Shown: in pieces, positions 21,342 through 33,036 of the stretch
Position numbering within the stretch: the first letter of the stretch is position 1
Layout: each line of letters starts with the position of its first letter
Assembly (NCBI GenBank): GCA_001566295.1
Contig: KQ964245.1
Location: forward strand, 2,423,524 to 2,487,523
Length of the DNA: 64,000 nucleotides
Source of the DNA: Microdochium bolleyi
Taxonomy: Eukaryota > Ascomycota > Sordariomycetes > Xylariales > Microdochiaceae
Direction of reading: 5' to 3'
Notes under the pieces: generated by a model
Databases searched by the model: none
What the model was told of the DNA's origin: nothing
The model's input: the letters and a program-made list of their open reading frames with translations, nothing else
Translations under genes and position numbers: made by a program

Positions 21342-22380
21342 CTTGACAGAGAGGTTGCCCAAAGGAGCTGCGATGCTATTGTCACTGCGCGGGTTTGGGT
21401 CGAAGCTGCCACGAGTCTTATCTCCTCTACAAAGTCTGGCTGGACTGGGCGATGGGTTTATACTTGTTCCGAGACTTATCAAGGGGCTATTCGCGTGGGG
21501 ATACAGCGGATGCTCTCGGTGCAGTCTGGTCCTATCTCGCAGGGTCAAGTTGTGAGTGAGTAATAGTTGGAAGGGCCCGATGAGTCGTGACCATCACGTC
21601 GAGCATGAGTGGTTCCCCCACACGCCAGACGCCCTGCGCCCTGAGAATCAAAGGGCAGTATTATCCCACTTGGGAATGTCCATCCGGCCTGGAATCGCCT
21701 GGCTCCATTCAGCCGCATAATTCTTGGCCATGAGCGTCCAGATCCCGTGTCATCGGACTCCGGGGCAGGCAGGATCTGGTTGATGCAGTCAGCATCCTTC
21801 GATCGCAGCCGCTGGTGACAGCGGGGCATGTTACGGGCGAGGAAGCCGAGTCTGGCAGGTCGGTCCTCACAGTAATTGCAAGGAAGGAGTCTGCGAGGCG
21901 TGCATCGGGTGGACCGTCTGGCTCTAGAGTCTAGGTGACACATCAAAGAGGCCGACTGCGCTGCGTACCACCGTCCGGAGCCGCTTCTTAGGTGCTCTGC
22001 TGAGCCGACCGCGGTCACTTGGTCATAGTCACGACACGCGGCGTGGGGTTTTATGTGTAAGGAAAATGAAGACAAGCCGTGGAAACGACAAAAAGAGCAA
22101 GGCCGAGACGTTGCCGGCAGAAGGTGGCTTCGCTGGGCCACTACGGAGTCCTCTTGCGCTATCGTGCCTTCTCTCCACGCACGAGCCACATCTTCAAGTC
22201 TCCACCAAAACTTCCCTCTGCCGGCCCCTCATTGGCCATTGCGCAAACCGGGGTCGCGCGACGAAAGGCAACCTCGAAATTCGAGGTCGAGCGTAGCGAT
22301 CCCGGGACTGAATACAGCCTCAAAACTTCCCGCGCAGCGACACACTCAAAGCGTCCCGCCCGCCAACGCAGCCAGCAGCC
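21342..22380. other. Divergent intergenic region
   Basis: About 1 kb between the flavoprotein gene (minus) and the small gene at 22381 (plus). It contains a TATAAA on the minus strand at 21457-21462. No exon is supported. Confidence 0.5.
21457..21462 (-). promoter_or_regulatory. TATA box candidate for the split-barrel flavoprotein gene
   Basis: TATAAA on the minus strand, about 115 bp before the ATG at 21341. Assigned by sequence and spacing only. Confidence 0.45.
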
Positions 22381-22432
22381 ATGGCGAAGAAACGTAAGCA
22401 CCAGACCCCCCCCCCCCCCCCCCCCCCCCCCT

Positions 22433-22484
<52 letters not shown>

Positions 22485-22972
22485 NNNNNNNNNNCCCCCC
22501 CCCCCTGCGCACAACTCCTACCAGCGACGACTATCACCACCACGACCGCCAATCTTCCCCCTCCCAATCAGAATCCGCACGACATTCGACGATGACAGTC
22601 CCGCCGCACCGCTCGCTCAGCCTACCTCTACACGCCCCTGACGAACCTGGTTACTAACGTGTTTTTAAATCCCTTCTTCGCGATAGAGAAATCCCGCATC
22701 ATCCCCGTGCGCCTCATCTCCATGGCCATGACGGGCTTCTTCTACCAGTTCACCCGCCCGCGGACGTCAAAGCCCATGAGCATGCTCAAGTACGACCCGA
22801 TAGGTACGACAAGACACTTCCAGAAACACATGCTCTTGATACCGACCGAGCTCGCGCCGCGTAAAGGGAGGGGTTAGTAGCAATGCTATCAGAGAAGATT
22901 ATGCTGACAAAACGGGGCACAACATCAGTGCGGAAAAAGGTGCTCTTCCTTGAGCAGAAGCGCAAGGGCTGA
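22381..22972 (+). CDS. Small basic, partly hydrophobic protein of 79 aa, unrecognised
   Basis: Three exons by my reading: 22381-22393, 22621-22803 and 22929-22972. Intron 2 is well supported (donor GTACGA, branch GCTGAC, acceptor CATCAG) and joins KYDPI to VRKKVLFLEQKRKG and a stop. Intron 1 is less certain: the donor GTAAGC follows ATGGCGAAGAAAC, and the acceptor CGCTCAG at 22620 is the only nearby one that leads into the long central frame; the alternative AG at 22598 gives an early stop. The protein would start MAKKPYLYTPLTNLV and carries two short hydrophobic stretches (about 8-24 and 30-43) among many Lys/Arg, so it may be a small membrane-associated protein. I do not recognise it. Intron 1 contains the poly-C tract and the assembly gap. 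Confidence 0.6.
22406..22505 (+). repeat. Poly-C tract with internal assembly gap
   Basis: C runs at 22406-22431, 22434-22484 and 22495-22505, broken only by a TA and by ten N. It lies wholly in the inferred first intron of the 79-aa gene, 12 nt after its donor. Its true length is unknown because of the gap. Confidence 0.9.
22485..22494. other. Assembly gap (10 N)
   Basis: Ten N bases inside a C homopolymer. Ten is probably a placeholder and not a measured length. Confidence 0.95.
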
Positions 22973-23514
22973 TGGACCCGGCCTCACCTAACACTCCAAC
23001 TCCTCATCTGCTTTCCTTAGCGGGGTACACCTCAACGAACCATTACAGCATCATATCCAGCCGAGACGGCACGAACCGGATCGGCAAATCCAAAGGCACG
23101 GCGCATTCGTCAGACTGGCTTCGTAGAGAGTCACGATATACCGAGCGCCAAACGCTGCTTCAATGAGCACCAGCGCCACTGTCACATACCATGTACACCA
23201 TCTGTACCATACCAGAGCTCAATCATCATCATATTCACGAGACAACCAACGAGAAGAGGAGAATAAAGAAGCCCATGTTCTTACGAGTGGCTAGCAAGGT
23301 TTCTAGCTAAAGTAATTCTTCTCATCTGCTTGGATTTTGTAGCTGCGACCGCTGTCGAACCACGCGGGGAATATCAGCACATGTGAAGCACCAAAACAAA
23401 AGTTCAAGAAATATCTACTGCCATATCGATGTTCGAGTATCACCTTGCGGAAGAAATGTGGCCAATACCAACCCCGTACCATGTTCCCTCTCTTCCACGT
23501 TGACACCACGCTAT
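22973..23514. other. Convergent 3' intergenic region
   Basis: About 540 bp between the 3' ends of the small gene and of the long coiled-coil gene. No gene is seen. Confidence 0.5.
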
Positions 23515-26500
23515 TCACTGTGCGCGGAGTACAGCTTTTTGCGAATATGTGACCATTTGGGGAGGTCTTCGCTGCAATGGGCCGCCTCGTCGCTCCTGGC
23601 TCGATGATGTGTTGACCCTAGCTGGACCTTGGCCTAAACTTTGTGGATTCGAAAAGTACTGCGACATCGAGCGAGGAACTGACGTCCTTGATCGCTTCTG
23701 TGAGCCACTTTGAGGACCCGCGTTGGAAGTGCTGTATGTGATAGGGCGGCTGTCGGGGATATCGTGGTCAGCCGGAAGGTCATGCAGTACGGTCTGCGAT
23801 TGGTTATCGAGGATTGTACTGCTCAGCGAGCTCTGTGATTGCAACGGTAAGGTATCGGTGTCTGTGCTCGAGGAGCTCACGCGGCGGTTATACATCGTCT
23901 GGGCCTTCGGCGCCGAAGCAGCAGTGCGGGATGCCGCCACCCTCTTCTGTGACTGTGAGTCGGGAATCTCAATGCTGCGAGTCCGCTTCAATCTCTGGAC
24001 TTGCGTCTCTACTATTATGCTATCAGGAGCTTGCAACTTCATGATGGACCTTGGTGCTATCAGGCCCCTGCGTGTAGTTCTCTCCTCTTCCACTGACAAC
24101 GGGACTTCGACGCCTTCGAGGATTGTAGGTGATCTGATAGACACCCGTCGCTCGCGTTCTGCGCTGTGAAGCACGGCAGCTACCTCGCAGGGCTGCGCAG
24201 CTGAGCTTTTCTGCTCTGCGATTGTAGTCGAGATAGCTGCCTGGGATATGGTTGTCGTTTTCTCGGCATGAGCTTTCCACATCTTCTGCATGCTCTCATG
24301 CACTTCAGAGATCTTTTTCAGGCGATCACCGAGCTCCGTGGCCGAGGTATGATCAAGCCTCATTCGACCGACTTTCTCGGACCACTTTGCATTCGCAAGT
24401 CGTTCGCCTGAGAAATCCTCAAGACTTCCCTGGATTTCGTCACGACTACTTTGCGAGGTCTGGAAGGCCGACAAGGCTTCATCAGCGATTCTTAGAGCTT
24501 TGGCCATCTCAGTAGCGACGGCGTCGCCCATTTGAGCGCGAGTTTCACCCACGGTGCGCTCTGCTTCTAGAAGTGCTTGTTGGAGCCGGTGAGCGTCTGC
24601 TTTCGCGAGCTCGAGATACCCCTGAAGCTCCGTCTTTTCCTTGGTGAGCGAGTGTGTCGCGGTGGTGGCCTGCTCGGATTGAGCCTGGACCTCCTCGATT
24701 GTCATTCGGGCGTCAGAAAGTTCTTGGCTGAGTTTTTTTACTTCTTCCTTGGCGGACTGAACTTGTCCCTGCAAAATGAGCCGCTCGGCCTCAACCGCGC
24801 CCATCTGCGATGTCGTGGCATCCAGAAGCTTTTGGCGCTCAAATTCCTCCTCAGCAGCGTGGCGCTGGGCCTCTTCTCTCTCAAGTTCACCATCTCGGGC
24901 CTGGTTCTCGAGCTCTTGCAGCTCTCGCGCCCGACTGGAGAGCTCTTGTTGCAGCTGCTCGTTCGCAAGATTAGCAGCCTTGAGCTGCTTGTTTAGCTCT
25001 GACCTTTCTTTCTCGAACTTGCCAGCATTGCTGTTGATAGCTTGCAGCAGATTTTGGGCCTGTTGCTCGTGAAGAGACTGATTGTGCTGCTCAAACTTCT
25101 GCCGAACCTCGCCGAGTTGTTCTTCTAGAGCCTGCAAGCGGCCGTCCTTCACGGCAAGTTCAGTGGAAAGTTTCGCAATTGTCTCATCCTTGCGCTTGGA
25201 CATAGCTTCATGCTCTAATTCCAGTTGCTCAGCTTCTTCGAGCTTCTCAGTGAGTTCCTCGATCTTGTCATGAATTGTCTGCACATATTGTTTGTGATTT
25301 TGTTGGGCTTCATTGAGTTTCTCTTCCGTCGCTTCATTCATGCCCGATCGGATCTCAAGCTCTTCGCGGAGTGTACTGAGGTCCTGCTTTTGCTTGCTGA
25401 TGACCTTGTCTTTCTCAAGTAGCAACACATGACTGTCCTTCGCTGCAGCGGTGAGTCTGTCCACCTCTGCCTGCGTGCTAGCTGTAAGTTCCAAGGTGAA
25501 TTGATAAGAGTGCAGAAGATTATGTAGCGTCTGGGTCTCTTGCCATTGTTCGAAGTCTCTCTCACTGTGCTCATGCAGCTGGTTTTGCAAGTCTTCGATC
25601 AATGCAGCTTGTGCAAGGCTGACTGCATCAGCATCTGTGAACTTTTGGTGCCAGAAGTGGCTGGTCTTCGCTTCGTCGAAGTGTGCCTGAATGGACTGGC
25701 AGGCTGATTCGATCCTCTCCAGCTGTGATGACTGGTTTGGGATGTCACGCGTGATGCTGGACTTTAGCGCCGCTGCGGTGGCCCTGACATCGGTAGAAAG
25801 CCTTCACGAGTATTAGTACAACGAAAGGCATTGAGTTACAGCACTCAGTCCTTCATTTCAGCTCACCTGGACATTGCCTCGTCCAGTACTCCTTTAACAA
25901 CGTCATGGATGGCCTCGTGGCTGATACCACCTGATTCTTGCTTCAACAGCAAGTCCGCTAGTTCATTCAATCTATATTGCCGTTAGTTGTTTGAAACAAG
26001 GGAGCCCTTATAGACACATACTTGTCACCATGATGTTCGAGTGCAAGTCCTCCGATCAAGGACTGCTCGTGTTCAGTCGACAATATGTCCAGGATATCCC
26101 TGCTCTGTTTCGCCAACTGCTGGAGAACAATCTCATTGTTTTCCTTGACCATCTGCAACTCTTTTTGTAGTTTTGAGGCCATGGCCATAGCTTGCGATTT
26201 TTCTTCATTGCTAAGTTCGAGCTTCTCCTGGAGTGTTTGTGAACGAGCCTCCACTATGTGACTCATCAGCAGTGCACAATTTGAACGACTGAGCACTGGT
26301 TGACTTACATTTCTTGCAATGCTCGCGAGCGTCAGTCAAGGCCTGCTTGGTTTTCTCTCGAAACCTCTCTCGAATTTGCTCCGCCTCTTCAACAACCTCG
26401 GCTTGTTTTGCTTGGTAGGCTTCAGCTTCCCTTTTTATGGTGGACATGGTATCCTCAACCATGCGCTGGGTCTGCTGATAGAAGGATTGTTGCTCTCTCA

Positions 26501-28121
26501 AAGCATTGTTTGCGTGGCTTTTGAGAATGTGGTACTTCTCCTTGAGTTGATTTAGACGATCTCCAGTCTTGGAAGCCAACTCTTCGGAGGTGTGGCTCTG
26601 ACTCTTAAGTTCATGCTTCTCTTTCTGCAACTGGTGTATGAGCGCGACCTGCTCCTTGAGCTCTTGTTTTGTCGCATGAATGTATGCGTCTCGCTTTTGC
26701 ACCTTTTCCTTGAGCTGGGAGATCTTGTAGTTCTGGTTAGCCATCAGTTCATGGTCGTATGTAGACAGCTGGTTGAAAACTGTCCGGAACTGATCGAAGC
26801 GGACATTGCGTTCCGAGAGGGACGGGCTGGATCTTTCGCAGTGCTCATCGAAACGCCGAGCGAGGCGTTTGGACGTATTCGACGCCTGCGAACCTGAGCG
26901 TCGTATCGGAGAGCCTTCGATTGTGGGTACCTGTCGGCGTGTCTGACGCATTGAGTCGTCCCTTCGAGATTGTATGGCTCTCTCTTTTCTTGGAGGGTCG
27001 ACAGGCGGCTCAAAAGATAAGTCACCGCCTTGGGGATGCTGGGGCGACGCGGCTTCGTTGGATATCAGTGCACAGCCCTTCTCACCCACTCGAGGAAGAC
27101 GCAGCTTAAGATCAACAGCGTTTGCTCTGCTAGGACGTCTTGGGGTTGGCCGCTGTCTAGGTACACTTGGCAGATCCGGTCTTGGTCCGGCAGCGCTGGT
27201 GTTGGTGACGACAGGATCGTGCACAGTAGTTGCCGCATCTGAAGTCTCGAAAGGCGGTCTCGAAAGTGCCCGTGGCCGCGGTGGTGTTGGCTCTTTGAGC
27301 GAGGGAGAATGGGGATATTTTTCACCATGGCTGGCCATGGGAGGATCTACCTCATGCTGCGCTGATTCTTTTGTCTCGCTGTCCCCCAGAGGCAATTCAC
27401 TGAAGTCTTCTGGCGCCTTCATCCGGCTCGGAGAGGATGAGTGGACGGAATGCGGGTGCGTCTCGCGGGAACTGGCCGCTTCCACGTGCTCCTGTACTGG
27501 AGATAAAGAACGAGTGGAAAGCAGGTTCCGCTCGTGGAGAAAGCTAGCTGCGATTCGCTCCCGACTTGGATGAGGTGAGTGAGTGAAAGGTGGATGTTCA
27601 CCGCTGCTGCGTTGACCGTGAGAACCAGCTTCACCTTGTCCAGAGGGAGGGGTGTCTTTTGCTCCAAGAGCCGTTTCAGCCTGAACTCTCTCTTCTTGCG
27701 CGAAGGGTCTTTCCGGTGACGGGAGCTCTTCCTTCGGAGTAGAGGCATCGTCTTCAGTGTCTCTGAGCTCTCGGCCGGTGTGCTGGTTGCCTCGTGCCGG
27801 GTTCCCGAATACGACTGGGGTGTGCTTTTGAGCAAGTGCAAATGACCACTCAGCAGCCACCTCGTCCTCGGCGCGGGTCTGCGGAGGAATATTGAAGTAA
27901 GGTTTGGGCTGGTGCTGGATCTTGGGTAGAGTGGCCTCAGGACAGTGGTCGATCTCACCGACCGAGAAATCTTTGCCGGCGCCCTGTGTCGTGTCCTGTG
28001 TCTCTTCCAAGACAGACATGAAAGGCACCTCCCCAGGAGAATCGCCAGACACAGGAGGACTGGCGTGGCCTGATAAGTCGGGCTGCTCGCGGTAAGATCC
28101 AGCTAGAACCGGATCAGACAT
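23515..28121 (-). CDS. Large coiled-coil protein (1478 aa), possible structural or chromosome/spindle-pole protein
   Basis: Four exons: 28121-26309, 26253-26022, 25971-25867 and 25801-23515. The introns are 55, 50 and 65 nt with GTAAGT, GTATGT and GTGAGC donors, and the phases match at every junction (for example REHCKK to LEARSQTLQEKL). Residues 1 to about 440 are disordered and Ser/Pro-rich. From about 450 to about 1180 the protein is almost entirely charged helix with heptad Leu/Ile spacing, a long coiled coil interrupted by a Leu-rich segment (LNELADLLLKQESGG). The last 250 residues are disordered with basic patches (KRTRSIEIPDSQSQKR) and end QKAVLRAQ. The organisation resembles rod-like scaffold proteins of the spindle pole body or synaptonemal complex, but I see no diagnostic motif. 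The neighbouring minus-strand gene also encodes a coiled-coil protein. Confidence 0.85.
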
Positions 28122-28909
28122 GGTAAGTTCGTTGAATGTGTCGGATGTGATGGCGTTCCATCTGATCCGACCCTATGTTCAGCAGGTTCCGCCTGGCGGC
28201 GAGTCGGCGAAGCGAAGCCGCCTAGCCCCCTCGTGGTGAGCTCCCGACACTGTTGTGATACAACGGAGGAAGAAGGGTAGTGGCAAAGACGGAGTGGGCA
28301 AGGGGTGTGTTGGGTCAAGTTGGAAATGGTCCGCGGACTGTCGGTTGCTCTCAGTGCCTGGCAGAGGTCAGAGGTTGGATCCAGAGTGATCAAACGCGCG
28401 CTCCAACGTCGAAGTGCGGGAGTCCACTGTTTGAGTGGACTGGCCGATAGCTGGAAGTACTTGTTCAGTCAAGCTGCAGGCAGGCGCGCAGCTTCGCATC
28501 TTTGGGAAGTCGCGACCTGTCGCTGGGAGGCACACGCCTGCCTTCTCGCGGGTACATGTACTGGCCTCAGGGCCACCAAAGGCATCTCGCAACTGTCGGA
28601 AAGAATGCGAGGCAGGTGACCTCAGTACGAGCATCGACTGGTACCGCGTGGGATGCCACTGACAGCCTTCTTTTGCACAGCAAGGACAAATTTTGATTTG
28701 AACGGTGCTTATTGACGAGCACGACCAGGTGGGCATTTGCCAAGTGACAGCACGCCCCGGCTGACGACCACACATTCCAGGCCGAATGGAGATTGAAGAC
28801 TCGATTGCTAATATTGTCTAAATAAACGCCAAGCAGGTTTGTGACCATATCAATATTCATGCCTGCCGTTGTGTAAGAATTCGATCGTCCTAGGTTAAAG
28901 TGAAATGAG
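28122..28909. other. Intergenic region (tandem minus-strand genes)
   Basis: About 790 bp: 3' flank of the 461-aa gene and promoter of the 1478-aa coiled-coil gene. No gene is seen. Confidence 0.5.
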
Positions 28910-30295
28910 CTACAGTAACGTCCAGTCATCGTCCTCATCATTCCCAGCTTGAGTTGAAGTCGAAGCGCCATGTCGAGCCTTGGTATCGCTACTCGAAGGC
29001 ACATCCTGCGAGAATGGATTAGCAATCCGGATATCACAGTCAGGATCTGTTTGGCAGCTCACATGCAGCACGGGCAGCCTGTCCACCAGAACCCGCAGCT
29101 CGCCGAGCTGCTCCGCAAGTTGTGCGTCCTCGGTATGACTTGCGGCTCGCTGGTGCGAGGCACGCGAAGTCGGAGGTGGCGATCCGTCCTGTGCCTGTCT
29201 CACAATGTCGTCTAGATCCCGATAGCCAGGGCTTTCTCGTCGTCTAGCACCGCCATCGTCGTCTTGGGTATTATAACCGGTCTCCAGCTTTCGTCGGAGC
29301 CTGTCCCTCTCGCTCATCAACTTGCGGATATGCTGGCTGGAGTCCCTGAGCAAGGCATCCTGCTCGATCAGTCTGTCCTTCAGCCGATCCACCTCCTTGC
29401 CCTGTCTGCCCCCTCCACCAGGCTGGAAAAGCGAGTCCCTCCCGTTCAGCCCGTTGACGACCCTCTTCCTGATCTGCGCCTCGTACTCCCACAGCGCCTG
29501 CACCCCTTCGTCGACACCGGGGCAGTACGTGCGCAGCGCCTGGCCGAGCTTCAGCGCCGGCTGCAGCACGTAGGTGTCGAGCTGTGCCCCGGCCTCGTAG
29601 GCAAGGTGCTTGTTCTCCTGGGCCAGGGCTACCATCTTGCGTGATGTCTCGAGGCAGAGCTGCGCGTTGGCGTTGATTGTGCGTGTAAGCTGGTTGATGC
29701 GCTCTGCTAGGTCCTGCTGGCTCTCATCTGGATGCTGCGGGAGTTGCGTAGGGTCAATATCGACCATTCCGGCGCCATCATCTTCGTCACCATCATAGTC
29801 GCCGACGCCACTGGCAACAATGTGAGGTGGAGATGTGTGAACACTCCTCCTCCGAGCAGAGTAGAAGTCGTCCTCAAGCTCCGCACGGCTGCTCTTGCCA
29901 CGCGAGCCTGGCTTTGTGGCATTTGCAGCATGATTTGTGTCATGATTCAATTCACGATGGCCGAAGTTAGAGGACCGCGGCTTCTGGCGCAGCTCATGCC
30001 TTGGCGGAGACGGTTGCTGCGGCTGTGGGCGCATGGGTATTGAACCGCGGCGATGGCCATCAGCATCTGGTGTGCCCAGGTCCGCGCTGTCCGCGCTGTC
30101 GGCCATCATGAGTTCGGACAAGCTGGGTTCGTCGTCGAAGCCGTACGCCAAGCCTTCTTCATCATCGAAGTACATGTCTCGCGGCGCAGCAGCCACAGGC
30201 GACCGTGGTCTGTCGCTGGCGGGATATCGCGAAGTCCGGTAAGGTCCAGGCAGCTGGGCGCCATGTGACGGCGGCCATGGCCCAGCATCGACCAT
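28910..30295 (-). CDS. Coiled-coil protein of unknown function (461 aa)
   Basis: Single exon, 461 aa. Residues 1-190 are disordered, with acidic patches (YFDDEEGLAYGFDDE, GDYDGDEDDG). A helical part follows at about 195-270 (DLAERINQLTRTINANAQLC, then LALAQENKHLAYEAG-like heptads) and a second charged helix at about 305-345 (KEVDRLKDRLIEQDALLRDS). A conserved-looking block, LGQALRTYCPGVDEGVQALW, lies between the two. The C-terminus is acidic (DEDDDWTLL). No known domain is recognised. It lies upstream of, and on the same strand as, the 1478-aa coiled-coil gene. A cytoskeletal or spindle-pole adaptor is possible but is only inference. Confidence 0.8.
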   Translation of the reverse strand: MVDAGPWPPSHGAQLPGPYRTSRYPASDRPRSPVAAAPRDMYFDDEEGLAYGFDDEPSLSELMMADSADSADLGTPDADGHRRGSIPMRPQPQQPSPPRHELRQKPRSSNFGHRELNHDTNHAANATKPGSRGKSSRAELEDDFYSARRRSVHTSPPHIVASGVGDYDGDEDDGAGMVDIDPTQLPQHPDESQQDLAERINQLTRTINANAQLCLETSRKMVALAQENKHLAYEAGAQLDTYVLQPALKLGQALRTYCPGVDEGVQALWEYEAQIRKRVVNGLNGRDSLFQPGGGGRQGKEVDRLKDRLIEQDALLRDSSQHIRKLMSERDRLRRKLETGYNTQDDDGGARRRESPGYRDLDDIVRQAQDGSPPPTSRASHQRAASHTEDAQLAEQLGELRVLVDRLPVLHVSCQTDPDCDIRIANPFSQDVPSSSDTKARHGASTSTQAGNDEDDDWTLL

Positions 30296-31924
30296 CTTGA
30301 TGGTTGCAGGTGTATCAAGGATGAATGAAGTTGTTACATGGAAAGTGCTGGAAGTGATTACTCAAGCAGAGCAGGCAGCAGCAGCGAAGACGCTGAGTCC
30401 CACTGTCTAGTCGAGAACATCCGCTGGGGTCTCATGTGTTTCGAGTGATGCAAATGTCTAGATGCGGTTCCGAGCCGTTGTTTGGAGCGATATGCTGAAG
30501 CAGGAGAAGGGCGGTCACCAGCAAGCCAAGAAAGCTGGTCTTTCGAAGTCACATGCTCATCTCAAGCAAAGATAGGGAACCAGGTCTCAGCATGACTGGG
30601 TTGGTGCCTCTTCAGAACGTCTAGGCTGCCGGAAGCAAGCACGGCCGTTTCAGTGGCCAAAAAGCCCAAGCTAACAGCCTGGCTGCGTTGTCCAAGCGTT
30701 GCGTCCTGACGGATTAGGTTGACTTGGGCAGTCGAGCGTCCGCGAGCGAATCATCATCGGAGCCAGAAGTGGCGGGTCTGGGGAAGGCGCACCAGCACGC
30801 GACCCACTCGGAGCTCGAGGGAGGTGCCACTCGGGTGCCAGGTGGCAACTCTGGGTCTGCCAGGGATCTGCCAGGCTTGTCATGTGCCCAGTCTGAAGCT
30901 GCTCGTGTGACACTGTCGGAACTTGCAGGTGGTCTTGACCGTCCAAAGCTCGGAAACTCCCGACCAACACCCGTGCGGCGATGAGGCATACAACCACCAA
31001 CTCAGGAGCGCGGGCTCATGCAGCCCTTGCTGTCTTCCAGCAGAGGATGATAGCCACAGTCACCTGAAGCCATCACCTGGCGTAAGCAGGTGCGCTTCAC
31101 ATCATCGCCTCCAATGCTGTTGTGCAACCATGCCTTCGGCGCCCATGTACCTCTTGGCAGGGCAGAGTTGTATTGTGCTGCCACATCACACCCTCCTATG
31201 GAAGTTGTGCAAGCACAAAGCCAGATCAAGGTTTGGCACGGGTTTGCGTCTATGTAGTGACGTAGTCCCCATTGAGATCGAAGCAGATCGTGGCACTTGG
31301 TCGGTTATGCACAATCACTGACTTGTCCGCCCTGCGTCATTGCTGCTCTCTTTCATGTACCGTCTGTTGGATATCATCATCTACTTCATGCGCATTAATA
31401 AGCAAGGCAGGCCGTAGAAAATTGGCTGCTGATTAAACGCATAACGCATCGCTTTGGAAAAAGATCTGACAATAAGCTGATGGCCGGTCCTCGCCGGCCC
31501 GCGGCGCAGGCCGGTTCGGCGGCGCTGCAACGCAGCCAGAGTGGGGTCATTGCTGGCGTAGGCTCGCAGCAAAGCTCGAGGCCCCTCCCCGGTCCTCGGC
31601 GGTTTCTAATGGCGCAAGCCAGCAGCTTCTCTAGCACAGTGCTGGTCGTCGGATGTCGACGCTCGTCCCGCGCCACACTCGGCGGTGCGCGCGAACATTC
31701 TGTGATATGCTGGGAAACTTGGAGACCTTGGAGACCTTGTCTGTATGTTTAGGGCGGGCGCCCGCAATTTCGCTTCTCCAAGGTCATTCATCCGGTGCCA
31801 AGTTTTGATTAAAAGTGTCGCAGCCAAGCTGCGAACATACTCGAGGGGCTCAAGGCACGGCAGCGGTAGTGAAGCCGTGAATGCTAGGTGCAATAGGAAC
31901 AATACCGAACCCAGCTTTGTGCGC
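30296..31924. other. Intergenic region
   Basis: 1.6 kb between two minus-strand genes. Open frames on both strands are short and mutually overlapping with no domain. A short direct repeat TTGGAGACC occurs near 31720-31737. No gene is supported. Confidence 0.5.
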
Positions 31925-33036
31925 TCAATTGGTCTCCGGTTGCTTGTCCTTGGGCTTCGAGTTGTCCTCGTCCATGTATAGACGATTTTGCTCGATGTAC
32001 CTGATGACGGGCTCGGGTATCAGGTACTGGATGCTCATGTCCCTCTTGAGGAAGAGCCGGATCTTCGTGCTGCTGACATCGTTCTGAATCATCTGGTGAA
32101 TGACGTAGATGTTGTCTTCCCATTGCTTCAAGCTGGCCAAGGCCTCGTCCATGTCGGTGCCGCTGCGCTCGACGATCATCTGGGACTTTGTCAGTACACT
32201 GCACCATACATGTTACGGAATGCAATATTGACGTACAGCACCGAAGCTACCGAGGATGTGGTCAAGATCCTTCTCCGCCCAGACACCAGGGGCAGACATG
32301 GTGCCAATCAAGTCAGCGCCAGCAAGCAGCATGATCTTGGCAGGCTTCCGGTGAGTGCCATCCTCGCTGAGGACACCACCATGGACGCCATTGATTTCGT
32401 GCTCAAAGTGGTCTAGGACTCGAGCAGTAGGCATGTAAGCGGGCTGGATAGCCTCCCACGGGTCGACCATGAGCCAATCCGAAGTTTCCTCCGTGGCCAG
32501 CTCGCACATGCGCAGTCTAGAGAGGCAAGCCACGTCAGCGTCCAGGTGTTGCCGATGTGGTTAATCAACGCAGCTAGCATAGGTCATACCTGTGGTGGGA
32601 AGATGCCAGCCCAGCCTTCTTGTACGCATCTGACACGGGTGACAAATAGCCACCAACAACCTCAAAGTTTGTGTTTATGCGTGCATAGTCGTTGGCCATT
32701 TCGAACATGCGAAGGTGAAGATATGTGCTGCAGACGGGTGTCAGTTATTGGGCGTGCTCGAGCGAGTTTAATGCTGCATAACGGTCTTGCAGGTGTTCGC
32801 GTGAGGCGGCCCAAGGGTTCTGCATGTGGGTTGCATGACATGCATACTCGGGTCGGCCGGAGGGCTTGGAGATGCGAGACATACATGGGCGAGAAACTCC
32901 CGCAGGCAACCAGGACCAGAGGGACGCGGTTCGAGTCCGTCTGCCGCAAGCGCAGCCTGTGAGAAGGAAATCTATAGTTGTCCAGGTCCATGTTGGAGAC
33001 GGGCAGCTGCGCCGGACCGGTGGTGTGAGTCGTCAT
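31925..33036 (-). CDS. NMA1: Nicotinamide/nicotinate mononucleotide adenylyltransferase
   Basis: Four exons: 33036-32885, 32727-32590, 32516-32237 and 32179-31925, with introns of 157, 73 and 57 nt; 274 aa. All junctions keep phase and rebuild conserved blocks. The enzyme joins NMN or NaMN to ATP to make NAD or deamido-NAD, the last common step of NAD biosynthesis. The nucleotidyltransferase motif GSFSPITYLHLRMFE (residues about 46-60) holds the GxFxPxTxxH signature, which is only complete after intron 1 is removed. VGGYLSPVSDAYKK, TSDWLMVDPWE and LLAGADLI are typical of eukaryotic NMNATs, and the C-terminal ATP motif is SSTKIRLFLKR. Upstream in-frame GTG is not used; the ATG at 33036 gives a short N-terminal extension as in other fungi. 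Probably nuclear and cytosolic. Confidence 0.95.

Noticed and set aside
32920..32955. GGTTCGAGTCC, resembling a tRNA T-arm
   Set aside because: It is the antisense of NMA1 exon 1 coding sequence and has no other tRNA parts.
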